From Bufo bufo (Eukaryota; Chordata; Amphibia; Anura; Bufonidae), in assembly GCF_905171765.1 (NCBI RefSeq), contig NC_053390.1, positions 593,613,793-593,677,792 of the forward strand: a stretch of 64,000 bases of DNA, in the 5' to 3' direction. Shown here piece after piece: positions 44,101 to 55,700 of this stretch. Position 1 is the stretch's first letter. Each line of letters starts with the position of its first letter. Below the pieces are notes generated by a model. That model was given only the letters and a program-made list of their open reading frames with translations. It ran no database searches and was not told the DNA's origin. A program made the position numbers and the translations under genes.

Positions 44101-45021
44101 GAACCTGGTCACAAATCCTGGCCAGAGTTGGAAAATGCCCTTCTTCCATCCTCTATTAGGGCACTTATATTGGCCAATAAATCACTACCTCAACCTAGCC
44201 TGATTTCAAACCCTATCACACGTAACACCCTAAAGGTCTGGAGGAAGTTCACTTCCAATCCTGGAAGTCCCTTGCTCCCTTCACCTCTTCTACTTATTAG
44301 AGACATCATTGATCTGGCACCCAAAGAATTAAAGGATAGCTGCCCTACAGCCATAAGAAATTCAACAATTGCCGCTTCACAACTAATAGATAAGGATGGT
44401 TGTGTTGTTTCGAATTCTGAAATAAGCACAAGTCTGGACACGCAGATTCGCAATCCAATATTACAGCGTTTCCTCAAAACAGAGGCCCTCCTCTGTGCGA
44501 AACAAACCTCCCAAGGGAGAGAATTCAACTGGTTTGAAACAATGCTGGGCAGTAAGTTGTATCCTCCTAAAACCATTTCTAAAATATACAAATATTTGAA
44601 AACACCTCCCTCCCCTCCCAAACCCGCGATTATAGGCATTTGGGAAAGAGATTTACAGCGTAACCTATCACCTCAAGAGATTACTAAACTTCTATTCTCC
44701 CCCCACAAACTGTCCAGGTGTATACGCATACAGGAGAATAGCTACAAAATTCTCATGAGGTGGTACAAGACCCCAGATAAAACTTGTATGTACAGTTCAA
44801 CAGCGTCAGATGTTTGTTGGAGATGTCATACATCGAAAGGCACATTTATGCACATCTGGTGGTCCTGTGACCTAATTAAGCCCTGGTGGCAAAATATTCT
44901 CCAAATTTGCAATAAGATTTGTCAGATGTCTCTCCCCTGTACGCCTGAAATAACGCTCTCGTCTCCTTGGGGATGGAGAAAGTGGGACCACACAAAACTT
45001 CTCTATTTTTACTCCTACTAG
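41168..45021 (+). pseudogene. L1 ORF2 (endonuclease-reverse transcriptase), broken
   Basis: The apurinic-type endonuclease starts at 41168 with LVSFNVKGMRSP, then FLQETHF. A frameshift near 41350-41430 moves it to the frame that holds MAGDFNVTLNPS, SRIDYIL and LSDHAPI, the catalytic D, N and H motifs. One TAA stop lies at 42100-42102. The MITE plus duplication adds 258 bases, a multiple of three, so the frame is the same on both sides. Reverse transcriptase motifs are intact from 42706: PGPDGLPISYF, GTDAEKAFDRVDW, GTRQGCPLSPLLF and AAFADDLLI (catalytic FADD). The C-terminal Cys/His motif VCWRCHTSKGTFMHIWWSC lies near 44810-44870. The enzyme nicks the target and primes reverse transcription there. 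Confidence 0.92.
42459..42713. mobile_element. PIF/Harbinger-like MITE (255 bp) inside L1 ORF2
   Basis: The left end GGGCTCATTCAGACGGCCGT is mirrored by ACGGCCGTCTGAATGAGCCC. TAA flanks both sides (42456-42458 and 42714-42716). The whole element is a palindrome with repeated CCGCAAAAATACTGAATGC-type blocks. Confidence 0.93.
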
Positions 45022-45584
45022 CAGCAGCCAGATTACTCTTGCCCACGCATTGGCTCTCTTCAGACATCCCCAGTATTGATCATTGGATCAATAAAGTAGA
45101 CCAGATATACAGGTTGGAGGAAATTTCTCATTGGGAATCACACTCTAGGCCCAAATTTTAAAAAAATTTGGTCCCCATGGAAAGAATATAGAGGATTTTC
45201 GTAGCTAATTATATACATATGCTCATATTTGTTAATGGTCGCCTGCCCGTACTTCCTTGAGCAGAATGTGGTAGCCTCACATACCCCCCCTCTACACCTA
45301 TTCTTACCCCTATTTCCATTCTACCTCATCACGGGAAATGGGCCCTTGGATCCGTGTCATTCTGTTTGAACAGAAATCTAATCAAGCCTAGCAGTAACTA
45401 ATGCCTGTCAATGTTGGGCCATATCGCCCGCCTGTTACAAAAAACTTGTGATGATTTTTTCGAATACATATATTGCCTTCTTTTATGTCACTTGTAATAT
45501 TGTTGTATTTTGACTTCAAGCTTGTACCATGCTATGACAAATATAAAAACAATAAAAATTGTCAATTAAAAAAAAAAAAAAAAA
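45022..45584 (+). other. L1 3' UTR and poly-A tail
   Basis: About 550 bases after the ORF2 stop, ending AATAAAAATTGTCAATT then A16. The C terminus of ORF2 at 45021 (KLLYFYSY) is followed by in-frame stops. Confidence 0.8.
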
Positions 45585-45596
45585 TGAACTTTCTGT

Positions 45597-46866
45597 AATA
45601 ATTGTCAAAACCCAAAAACCGCATCAGCGCCTTCTGATTCTCAGGGAGCTCCCAATCAAGCACAGCGTGGACCTTCTCAGGGTCCATGCAAAAACCAGAA
45701 GCGGGGAAAAGAAAACCAAGAAATTGAATCTCCGGAACCGCAAACACACATTTTTCCAGTTTAGCGTACAATTTATTCTCCCGCAGAATGAGCAAGACCT
45801 GACGTAGGTGGTCCCTATGAGTTTTGAAATCAGGAGAAAAAAATCAAAATGTCATCTAGATACACCAGTACAAATTTCCCCATTACATGATAAAAAATGC
45901 TGTTCACAAAATGTTGCAAGACGGCCTGAGCATTCATCAAACCAAAGTGCATAACCAAATTCTCGAAATGACCCTCAGGGGTATTGAAGGCCGTCTTCCA
46001 TTCGTCCCCTTCCCTAACCCTGACTAGATTGTATGCCCCTCTTAAATCCAACTTATAAAAAACTTTAGCCCCAACAATCTGGTTAAACAGGTCCGGGATC
46101 AGAGGAAGCGGATATGGGTCACGAATTGTGATACAGTTCAGCTCCCTGAAATCCAGACAAGGTCTTAAAGAAGCATCTTTTTTCTTAACAAAAAAAAAAC
46201 AGCGGCAACAGGTGACTTCAAGGGTCGGATGTGTCCCTTTCTCAGGCTCTCAGAGATATAAGTACGCATAGCGACTCTTTCAGGTTGGGAGAGATTGTAT
46301 AAACGAGATTTTGGCAGCTTGGCGCCTGGGATGAGATTAATAGGATAATCGTCCTCCCGGTGAGGGGGCAGCTCCTGGTCACCACTCTCGGAAAACACAT
46401 CCAAAAATTCTGAGAGAAAAGATGGTACAGTCTTGGTAGAAACCTCTGAAAGAGACGCCGTGAGGCAATTCTCTCTGCAAAAGTCACTCCAACCATTTAT
46501 TTTCCTTGCTTGCCAATCAATGGTGGGGTTATGTTTAGTGAGCCAGGGTAGCCCCAACACTAGAGGAGTAGGTAATCCGCTTAGGACGAAACATGACATA
46601 TCCTCAACATGAGCATCACCCACAGTCAAATGGATATTGTGAACTATGCCCTTTAACGATTTTTGAGAAAGTGGAGCGGAATCGATAGCAAAAACAGGTA
46701 TATCCTTTTCCAAAGTGCATACCTGGAAACCATGTGTTATAGCAAATTGATTATCAATGAGATTGACAGCTGCTCCACTATCTACAAAAATCTCACAAAC
46801 AATGTTCTTGCTATCTAGCGCCACCCTGACAGGTAGGACAAAACGGGAACTACAAGCAAACGGCAA
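45597..46866 (-). pseudogene. Gypsy protease and reverse transcriptase, frameshifted, cut by L1
   Basis: A retropepsin-like region near 46780 has IFVDSGAAVNLID with the catalytic D-S-G. Reverse transcriptase follows: the linker before the fingers near 46260 (LPKSRLYNLSQPE), [12 protein letters not shown] at 46051, and the active-site YLDDI near 45850. The thumb region near 45620 reaches the L1 insertion, and its continuation lies at 38754 down to about 38690. Frame changes lie near 46170 and 45830. Confidence 0.86.
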
Positions 46867-47786
46867 ACCTTCAATTTCCGCATCAACCTTGCCAATAGTA
46901 GCAAATGGAAAGTTTTTTCTTTATTACCCTCAGAAAACTCCCTGAATCTCCTAGAAGGGCAAACATTAGCCAAATGATTTATTCCCCCACAAGAGAAACA
47001 AACCCTCCTCTGAGAGCTGAATCCTCTACTATGAGAGGCCAGCAAACCCAGCTGCATGGCCTCCTGCTCAGAGGGGATTGAGAGAGACTGAGGCCCCTGC
47101 GCACTGAATGAGACCGCCCCACTGTCCTTGGACTGAATATGACATGAAGGAGTGGTCTCTCCTCTCGCTCTAAGACGCCTGTCAATACGGACAGCTAGAG
47201 ACATGGCAGAGTCCAACAAGGCAGGTCTCTCATGAAACGCAAATGCATCTTTCAATCCCTCCGAAAGACCATGGCAAAATTGACTTCGGAGTGCAGCATC
47301 GTTCCAACCAGTATCAGCTGCCCATCTCCGAAATTCAGAACAATATATCTCTGCGGACTGTTTACCCTGGCATAAAAGACGCAGTTTAGATTCAGCCAGA
47401 GCAATACGATCCGGGTCATCATATATCTGCCCCAGGGCTACAAAAAATTCATTCACCGATCGGAGAGGCCGTGCCCCCACCGGCAGCGAAAAGGCCCAAG
47501 ACTGAGCGTTATCCCTGAGCAGCGAGATGATGATCCCCACTCTCTGCTCCTCATCACAAGAGGAATGGGGAAGTAGGAGAAAATGGAGTTTGCAAGCCTT
47601 TCTAAAGCGAACAAAATTCTCACTACCCCCGGAGAACGTATCCGGAAGTGAAATCTTAGGCTCTGAACAAACGCCATGAACTCAAGCAGAACCGGTCACC
47701 TGAAACTGAGACACAGTTTTACGGAGATCTGCTACCTCCAGTGAAAGACCCTGCATGCGGTCAATCAAGGCTGAAATCGGATCCAT
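46815..47786 (-). pseudogene. Gypsy Gag, broken
   Basis: The frame opens at 47786 (MDPISALIDRMQGL) close to the LTR and meets a stop near 47678. It then continues in other frames with capsid-like helices (GIIISLLRDNAQSWAFSLP; FCHGLSEGLKDAFAFH). The zinc knuckle CFSCGGINHLANVC (C-x2-C-x4-H-x4-C) lies near 47000. The protein would package the element RNA. Confidence 0.85.
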
Positions 47787-47813
47787 GCTTAAGACGGTAA
47801 TGGCGGTTTATAA

Positions 47814-47932
47814 TGTCAAGGATGATATTGCAGATAGCTGGAAGTTATGGATAAACATCCGACTGGCTTGATCCCAAACTAAGAAGCATAAAGGTGACCC
47901 CTGGAAAACTTCTCAGAGAGCTGGCGGTGACA
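47814..47932 (-). repeat. Gypsy LTR (5' LTR in element orientation), shortened
   Basis: This LTR is 119 bases long against about 181 for the other copy, so it has lost about 60 bases near its outer end. The transcription start lies in the part that is missing or altered, so the element is probably silent. Confidence 0.72.
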
Positions 47933-48203
47933 CCGTATCAGCGTCCTCAGTGATCCGTGTGTGCCTTACAACTATTGGGTGTCCAAGCTAGACACGTGGC
48001 ACAAACTGGCACTCTATGCCTTGGAGGTGCTAACCTGCCCAACCGCCAGCGTTTTGTCAGAGCGTGTATTTAGTGTTGCTGGGGGCATGATAACTGATAA
48101 GCGCATCCGCCTGTCAACTGAAAATGCTGACCGGTTGACACTTTAAAAAATGAACAAGGCATGGATTGCCTCTGACTTCTCTACTCCAGAGGAAAGCGGC
48201 TGA
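47933..48203 (+). pseudogene. hAT transposase, C-terminal part (beyond gypsy)
   Basis: This continues the frame of the piece ending at 38363: with the gypsy element and one copy of its CCGTA duplication taken out, the codons run straight on into ISVLSDPCVPYNYWVSKLD. The dimerisation region is well kept: LEVLTCPTASVLSERVFSVA and GGMITDKRIRL. A stop after DRLTL precedes a final NKAWIASDF stretch. Confidence 0.9.
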
Positions 48204-48339
48204 ACATAAAGGCACTCTAAATGTGGATTTTATGGTGTATTGAATACACTGTATTCCCATTCACCCCTTCCACCACTAAAAAGGGTATATGGTTCAATCT
48301 CCCTTTTCTCTTCCTCCTCATCCATCATATCAACATGCC

Positions 48340-48780
48340 TATTAGGCTGCCCTCGCTCCTAATGTTTTAGAGGGTCAGCTCAGCAGCAGGCCCTCACCCA
48401 TAATGTTTTAGAGGGTCACCAGCAGGCTTTCGCCCATAATGTTTTAGAGGGTCACCAGCAGGCCCTTGTTCTTAATGTTATACAGGGTCACCAGTAGGCC
48501 CTCGATCCTAATGTTTTAGATGGTCATATCAGCAGCAGGCACTTGACCCTAATGTTTTAGATGGGCATATCAGCAGCAGGCCCTCACCCCTAATGTTTTA
48601 GATGGTCAGATCAGCAGCAGGCACTCGCCCCTAATGATTTAGGGGGTCAGCTCAGCAGCAGGCCCTTGCCCCTAATGTTTTAGATGGTCAGATCAGCAGT
48701 TCCTTGATCCAATAGTTTTTGAGGGTCACCAGCAGGTCATCAATCATAATTTTTTAAGGGCGTGTATGATGTCCTCCTTT
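48340..48780 (+). repeat. hAT 3'-side minisatellite (~40-58 bp, about 10 copies)
   Basis: Repeats of TAATGTTTTAGAGGGTCA with CAGCAGCAGGCCCTCRCCCC-like spacers, in two lengths depending on whether GCTCAGCAG is present. It lies between the transposase end (48203) and the 3' terminus (49333). Confidence 0.92.
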
Positions 48781-49333
48781 ATGTGTAACACAGGGTGTAT
48801 TGTAGTGCCGGTTCCTTGTAATTTTTGGCAGTCCTTTCACTTAGTGCATAGGCTTTATGAGTGTAGGAGTCCCACTACCTGAACAATTGTACCACAATGT
48901 GAATGAGGCCCTTCTTTATATGATATACAGGTTGTATCGGAGTGCTTCTTCCTTGTAATTTTTGGCAGCACTTGCACTTTATATATAAGTAAATTTACAG
49001 GAAATTATGTTTCCTAACTATTTTTCCTCTAAAATCGATTTTTATCTTCGGTTTTGTGTGTATCATTGTCAGTCTGTAAAAGTTGCTTACTACTCAGACA
49101 ACATCATTCCCAGCAGAGAACTGGGAGTCCAAGATGCATCCAGACATCGTCCCCAAGCTGTTCTTGAACTGTTTCAGTGGTGTTATTCTGACCTTTTCAT
49201 GTGAACCAGGCACCCTCCCCTCTTCAGAGTAGGGGGCGCCTGGTTTAATGCTTGGGTTCTCCCATTGACTTCCATTGTGCTCGGGTGCATCCCGAGGTGT
49301 TCCACCCGAGCACTTAGTGCTCGACCAACACTA

Positions 49334-50780
49334 TTTTTGATAAAAAACCACACACGAAAAAGAAAAAAGGGGAAAAAAGAAAGAAAGGAGAGACCCAGGA
49401 GAAAAATCCTAATGATCAGAAAGGACTTTAGAGCTGACTTCCCTTAGACTCTGCATATCATCTGCATTCTCGAGTAATGTATAACTTATTTGTAGTATTG
49501 ATTGAATTAATTGGCCTGATAATTAGTAACTCCCCGCTTTAGTGCGGATGTATAATGTTAAAAGTGCTATATCAATATTATTAATATTCAGTAAAGATGC
49601 ATATTACTGAATAAAAGATCTAATATTGATATCTGAGAAACTCTCTGATTGGAATGTTCATTCACATTCCATAGTCAATATCAGGCCTGATAATTTATAG
49701 GTTGTGTCGCAATACTACCCAATATCCGAGATTGGTCATAGTTTGAGCAGAGAAAGGGTTCGTATCTACCCTAATCACTATTGAGTTTACTGTGTCAACT
49801 GAGAGTGTATCTCATAATTGTGGTCGAGAGGGTTGTATTACATTTAATGTTTGAGAGGTAATAAGGAACGCTGGTATTTGTGTTAGAGCCATCTAGTGGC
49901 GAATTTACAGCACTGCATATTACTGCGTGTTATTGCATATTATTGAAATTTATATTGATTAAGCTTTGATTCTATTCTAAGTTACTAAGTTGTTGTATAA
50001 TACATCATTTATATTTTTGCATAGACGCTTGTACCATGTTTTACTGATTGCACAATATAATTAGAATAATGACAAACTCTTTTTGAGGTGTTTTATATGT
50101 CCACCTCTAGGATCAATTCCCTTTGAAATGTTTCCTTTGATCCTTTCTTTTATATAAAGCATTTGCTTTATATCCCTGACACATGGCCCAGGAACAATCT
50201 CTTTGTCCTCACCTGTTCTAAACCTGCCTCTTTGATTTGCTGCTCCTTCTGCCAGGCAAGTAATGTATGCCAGTAGCTCTGCTCTTCAGCGAGGAAGATA
50301 TTATCTAGGACAGTCAGCAGCTACTGGCCAGCCCAGATTTGGAGGAGTTGTCCACTGTTTCCTCCTGTAGGCATGCAAGTAGCGACAATGACGGAGCAGA
50401 TGTTGTCAGCAATCACGTTGGAGCAGATGTTGCCAGCAGTCAGGGACGTGGCCATGAGACTAGTTAGGGAGACATAAGTGATGAGTAGACAGTAGTAGAT
50501 GATGATGTAGCTTATCGCACATGAAACCGGGCAAAGAGGGAGCTTTATCATCATCAGGGAGTGACAGTGGCAGCTTGCCTGTGAGACAGGGGCAGGGTGG
50601 CAGCGTGCAGCTGAGCCAGCAAGGTGAAAGCATGGCCAGCAGCTTGGCAGCAGTGTGAGATCTAGAGTCAAACATGCATGTCATAGATCGTCTGCTACTC
50701 AGTAGCCTACTTGTCCAGAAACAACTAGCGGTGCACAGCTATATATATATCATATAGGCAATCAGCACAGATTGGTGGAG
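49334..50780. other. No recognisable gene
   Basis: AT-rich spacer. The phrase GGCCTGATAATTWRTA occurs twice (49513 and 49684), and short frames on the minus strand around 50320-50680 have no domain. Probably eroded repeats. Confidence 0.45.
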
Positions 50781-51270
50781 ATAAAATGACATAATAACCA
50801 GTGAGGGAACTTTTTATCAAGTCACTTGAGGACATCAGAATAGCTGTATGTTGGATCTGTGAGCAGAAGATGAAGTGTGGCCAGGGTGCTAATGTTGTCA
50901 CCAAGGCCCTACATTAACACATGGAACGTCACCATTAAGTGGCCTGGTAAAACCATGGCACTAATGTAGTGGTACAGCCTGATGCATCTCCCAGTGGCTA
51001 GCACCCCTTCTCTAGCAGTCAAGGATCTACCACCTCAACAAATGGGAGCTGTGTTTCCATCCCATCGTCTACCGAATGCCCCTCCTCCTACTCCTCGTCA
51101 TGCAATTCGCCAGCAATCGATTACTGAGGCGATTGCAAAGAAATAAAATTATGCTTGCACTCATCCAACAGCACAGAAGCTGAACATTGCTGTTGGATGA
51201 TAATACAGTCCTTCCCTTTCCATGTGGTACAGCAGAAGGTAGGCCAGTCCTTGAGCCTGTTGGTGCCTGC
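50780..51270 (+). pseudogene. hAT transposase fragment, BED finger region
   Basis: The plus strand from about 50840 reads AVCWICEQKMKCGQGANVVT, then HMERHH, a BED finger with C-x2-C and the histidine pair, broken by two stops. After a Ser/Pro-rich linker comes RQQSITEAIAKK, like the linker before the catalytic domain in ZBED-type hATs, and then AQKLNIAVG. The gene continues at 51401 after a MITE fragment. Confidence 0.65.
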
Positions 51271-51400
51271 TAGTGATGAGCGGCGGGGCAATATTCGATT
51301 TTGCGATATTTCACGAATATTTTGTAGAATATTCGTCATATATTCGCGAATCTGAGATTATTTTCTTGATCGCGATAAATCAGCAATGTAATATTCGCAA
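51271..51400 (+). mobile_element. hAT MITE fragment (same family as 16759)
   Basis: Begins TAGTGATGAGCGGCGGGGC and follows the 16759 copy for about 130 bases (ATTTTGTAGAATATTCGTCA, CGCGATAAATCAGCAATGTA). The rest of the element and any duplication are missing. Confidence 0.75.
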
Positions 51401-51559
51401 CTATGAAACTATGGTCAATGACAATATATGTCATTTACAGCCCACTGGGCAAATGTGGTTTCTGCCCAGGCTCACCAGCAACTTGGCCAGGTGATAGTAA
51501 TACCGCCTCCACGTTATCATGCTGTGATTGTGGCACAAAGTCCTCCTCTGCCTCCTTAT
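51401..51559 (+). pseudogene. hAT transposase fragment (SFTAHW region)
   Basis: One frame gives YMSFTAHWANVVSAQAHQQLG, matching the hAT 'ITYTAHWVNLL' region that follows the first catalytic aspartate. It is the same decayed hAT as 50780-51270, and the intact hAT at 51560 cuts it. A few more bases of it (58395-58461) follow on the far side. Confidence 0.65.
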
Positions 51560-51955
51560 TAGAGATGTCCCGAATAGTTCGCCGGCGAATAGTTCCCGGC
51601 GAACATAGCTTGTTCGCGTTCGCCGCGGCGGGCGAACATATGTGATGTTCGGTCCGCCCCCTATACATCATCATTGAGTAAACTTTGACCCTGTACCTCA
51701 CAGTCAGCAGACACATTCCAGCCAATCAGCAGCAAACCCTCCCTCCCAGACCCTCCCACCTCCTGGACAGCATCCATTTTAGATTCATTCGGAAGCTGCA
51801 TTCTCAGTGAGAAGAGGGACAGTGCTGCTGCTGCTGATTCAATAGGGAAAGCGTTAGCTAGGGCAGTGTTCTGTGTCCACAGACTCATCTGCTGTAAGGA
51901 CAGCGTCCTGACAGCACCCCAAAAAGCCCTTTTCAGGGCTGGTACATCAGTCTGC

Positions 51956-51960
<5 letters not shown>

Positions 51961-51990
<30 letters not shown>
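51961..51990. repeat. (TA)n microsatellite
   Basis: Fifteen AT steps in the 5' region of the intact hAT. Confidence 0.97.
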
Positions 51991-51992
<2 letters not shown>

Positions 51993-52074
51993 CAGTTGCC
52001 TGCCCGTGTGTGAGAGGCTGCAGGCTCAGTCACAGACAGTACTGTGTGCACACCATTCATACAGGGTGCGACAG

Positions 52075-52680
52075 AAAATACCTTGCAGATAAAAAAAAAT
52101 TCTATTTAATCTTTTTCTGTGATATAATCACAGTTGCAAGCCAGTGTGTGTCAGGCCCACACAGACTGTATTGTGACAACTGGCTAGGCCTCCACTCATA
52201 CCGTTACAGGGTGTCACTCACTCAAATACCTTGCAGATAAAAAAATTATATTTAATATTTTTCTGTGATATAATCACATTTGCAAGCCCGTGTGTGTCAG
52301 GCCCACACAGACTGTATTGTGGCCACTGGCTAGTGGCTAGGCCTCCACTCATACCGTTACAGGGTGTCACTCACTCACAAATACCTCGCAGATAAAAAAA
52401 AAATTATATTTAATCTTTTTCTGTGATATAATCACAGTTAAAGGCCAGTGTGTGTCAGGCCCACACAGACTGTATTGTGGCCACTGGCTAGGCCTCCACT
52501 CATACCGTTACAGGGTGTCACTCACTCAAATACCTTTCAGATAAAAAAAATAATATTTAATATTTTTCTTTGATATATAATCACAGTTGCAAGCCAGTGT
52601 GTGTCAGGCCCACACAGACTGTACTGTGCCCACTGCCCACCACTTATATAGGGTGGCACAGTACCTTGCACGCATAGTAA
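52075..52680 (+). repeat. hAT 5'-UTR tandem repeat (~140-165 bp, 4-5 copies)
   Basis: CAGATAAAAAAA, TTTTTCTGTGATATAATCAC, GTGTGTCAGGCCCACACAGA and ACCGTTACAGGGTGTCACTC recur in this order from 52087, 52223, 52389 and 52540. The array ends just upstream of the transposase start. Confidence 0.93.
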
Positions 52681-52702
52681 CACTTACCGTATCTAATAAA
52701 AA

Positions 52703-55700
52703 ATGACAGGCAGAGGCAGACCACCCCGCAGGCGCCGTCGTGGTCGTGTTGCTGTGATTTCCACTGGCCCTGGAATAATGCCCAGTGTTCAGAGGCCACG
52801 TATCCTGAACCCAAAAAATTCGGAGAAAATAGTTGACTGGCTTACACAGGACACCCAATCTTCAACAGCTTCTGCTAAGAACCTTGACGCTCCATCCTCC
52901 TCCAGCTCAGCTTTGGTCACCTGCTCTCAAGTTACCACTCTCCCGCCCGCCGCCACCACCACCACTACCACCACAGCCACCACAGACGCTTCACTTGATC
53001 CCTCAGAGGAGCTATTTACACATCAGTTGGATGAAATTAGTGATGCGCAACCATTATTGCCAGAGGATGGAGATAACAGGGATATGTCTCAGTCAGGCAG
53101 CATTACACACATGGACGTACAGTGTGATGATGATGATGATGTTGTACCCGCTGCTGCTTCCTTTGCTGAGGTGTCAGATACAAGTGAAGTGGTTAATGAT
53201 GACGATGTGTCCGTGGATGCCACGTGGGTGCCTGCTCGAAGAGAAGAAGAAGAGGGGGAAAGTTCAGAAGGGGAGACAGAGAGAAGGAGGAGACGAGTTG
53301 GAAGCAGGGGGAGGTCGTCGCAAGGAGCTAGTGGCACAGTCAGACATCATGTATCGGCACCTGGGGTCAGCCAGACAGCACGCCAATTAACGCATGCTGT
53401 TGCCACCACCAGAATGCCGTCATTGCAAAGCTCATCAGTGTGGCATTTTTTTTGTGTGTCTGCCTCTGACAACAGCGATGCCATTTGCAACCTGTGCCAA
53501 AAGAAACTGAGTCGTGGGGAATCCAACACCCACCTAGGTACAACTGCTTTGCGAAGGCACATGATCGCACATCACAAACGCCTATGGGATCAACACAAGA
53601 TGACGAGTAAAAGCAGCACACAAGCTCAAAGCCACCATCCTCCTCCTGGTCCAGCATCTTCAGCCACGTCAACCACTGCTGTTCTCCTTGCCCCCTCTCA
53701 ACCACCCGCCACTCCGCCTCTCACCTTCAGCAGTTCCATCTCATCTGCCCACAGTCAGGTGTCTGTAAAGGAAATGTTTGAGCGTAGGAAGCCAATGTCA
53801 CAGAGTCACCCCCTTGCCCGGCGTCTGACAGCTGGCTTGACGGAACTCTTAGCCCACCAGCTTTTACCATACCAACTGGTGGAATCTGAGGCCTTCAAAA
53901 ATTTTGTCGCTATTGGAACACCACAGTGGAAGGTACCCGGACAAATTTTTTTTTCAAAAAAGGCAATCCCAAACCTTTACTCAGTGATTGAAAAGGAAGT
54001 CATGGTATCTCTGGCATACAGTGTTGGGGCAAGGGTCCATCTGACCACTGATACCTGGTCTGCAAAGCACGGTCAGGGCAGGTATATTACCTACACTGCG
54101 CATTGGGTCAACCTGCTGACGGCTGACAAGCATGGAATGCGTGGCTCTGCAGCGGAGTTGGTGACACCGCCACGACTTGCAGGCAGGCCTACTGCCACCT
54201 CCTCTACTCCTCCTACTCCATCCTCTTCCATAACCTCCTCGGCTGAGTCCTCTTCTGCTGCGGCGTCTGGCTGCACATCAACTGAATCCCCCCAGCTCCC
54301 CAGGGGCTATTCCACATCCCGGATACGACAGTGTCACGCTGTCTTGGGGTTGACTTGCCTGAAAGCAGAGAGCCACACCGGACCAGCACTCCTGTCCGCC
54401 CTGAACGTACAGGTGGATCAGTGGTTGACCCCGCACCAACTGGAGATCGGCAAAGTGGTGTGTGACAATGGAAGCAATTTGTTGGCGGCATTGAATTTGG
54501 GCAAGTTGTCACATGTGCCGTGCATGGCACATGTGTTGAATCTCATCGTACAACGCTTTGTGTCTAAGTACCCAGGCTTACAGGACGTCCTAAAGCAGGC
54601 CAGGAAGGTGTGTGGCCATTTCAGGCATTCCTACACGGCCATGGCGCACTTTTCAGACATTCAGCGCCGAAACAACATGCCAGTGAGGCGCTTGATTTGC
54701 GACAGCCCGACACGTTGGAATTCAACACTCCTAATGTTCGACCGCCTGATCCAACAAGAAAAAGCCGTCAACGAGTATTTGTGTGACCGGGGTGCTAGGA
54801 CAGCCTCTGCGGAGCTGGGAATTTTTTTGCCACGTTACTGGACACTCATGCGCAATGCCTGTAGGCTCATGTGTCCTTTTGAGGAGGTGACAAACCTAGT
54901 CAGTCGCGACCTCATCCCATTTGTTTTCTTCCAGGAGCGTGCCCTGCGAAGAGTGCTGGATCAGGCTGTAGATGAGCGTGAAGAGGAAGAGGAAGAGTTG
55001 TGGTCACCATCACCACCAGAAACAGCCTTGTCATCATCGCTTGCCGGACCTGCGGCAATGCTGCAAGAGGAGTATGAGGAAGAGGAGTCAGAGGAGGAAT
55101 GTGGCTTTGAGGAGGAGGAAGACCAACCACAGCAGGCATCCCAGGGTGCTCGTTGTTGTCACCTATCTGGGACCCGTGGTGTTGTACGTGGCTGGGGTGA
55201 AGAACAGACCGTCAATGACATCAGTGAGGACGAGGAACGGGAAATGAGTAGCTCGGCATCCAACCTTGTGCAAATAGGGTCTTTCATGCTGTCATGTCTG
55301 TTGAGGGACCCTTGTATAAAAAGGATGAAGGAGAACGACCTGTACTGGGTGGCCACGCTACTAGACCCCTGGTATGAGCAGAAAGTGGCGGAAATGTTAC
55401 CAAATTACCGAAAGTCAGAAAGGATGCAGCAGTTGAAAACAAAACTAAAAAATATGCTTTACACAGCTTATAAGGGGGATGTCACAGCACAACGGGAATC
55501 TAACAGGGGAAGAGGTGAAAGTAATCCTCCTCCTACCATGACCACGGCGGCAAGGACAGGACGCTTTACAGATGTGTTGTTGATGGAGGACGTGCAGAGC
55601 TTTTTCAGTCCTACACATCGCCACAGCCCTTCGGGATCCATCCTTAGAGAACGACTCGTCTGACAGGTAGCAGACTACCTCGCCTTAACTGCAGATATCG

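Larger units (their letters stand above)
38755..45580 (+). mobile_element. L1-like LINE, full-length type, 6.8 kb
   Basis: It is flanked by the target duplication AAAATGAACTTTCTGT (38739-38754 and 45581-45596) and ends in a poly-A run (45569-45584). It has ORF1, an inter-ORF segment with a tandem duplication, ORF2 with endonuclease and reverse transcriptase, and a 3' UTR. It sits inside the gypsy reverse-transcriptase gene. A Harbinger-like MITE (42459-42713) lies inside ORF2. Confidence 0.93.
38364..47932 (-). mobile_element. Ty3/gypsy LTR retrotransposon, internally deleted, with L1 inside
   Basis: It is flanked by the 5-bp duplication CCGTA (38359-38363 and 47933-47937). LTR remnants lie at 38364-38544 and 47814-47932; each begins TGTCA and ends TGACA. 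Minus-strand gag, protease and part of reverse transcriptase are present. RNase H and integrase are missing: the reverse-transcriptase reading ends shortly before the left LTR. Removing the L1 at 38755-45580 leaves about 2.7 kb. There is no env gene. Confidence 0.88.
36710..49333 (+). mobile_element. hAT element split by a gypsy insertion
   Basis: The transposase N terminus starts at 36802 (MRKASSKGWGSG, like the minus-strand neighbour's MRRASKKGWGPG). The gene ends at about 48203, and the element closes at TCGACCAACACTA (49333), the reverse of a TAGTGTTGGTCGA terminus. Inside lies the 9.6-kb gypsy insertion (38364-47932). The left terminus is not beside the gene; it may lie near 30975, beyond the minus-strand hAT. 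The gene has also lost its BED finger and most of the catalytic core. Confidence 0.75.

Noticed and set aside
38364..47932. Endogenous retrovirus
   Set aside because: No envelope gene, a single gypsy-type CCHC knuckle, a YLDD reverse transcriptase and 5-bp duplication fit Ty3/gypsy. Pol is too truncated to say more.
15940..51990. (TA)n runs as a regulatory feature
   Set aside because: Plain microsatellites at 15940, 21569, 23828, 25769, 26019 and 51961; only their role as Tc1 target or hairpin border is noted.
55661..55663. TGA as a selenocysteine or programmed read-through codon in the hAT transposase
   Set aside because: No hairpin or family precedent supports this, and the related copy has CAA there. 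A plain nonsense mutation is simpler.
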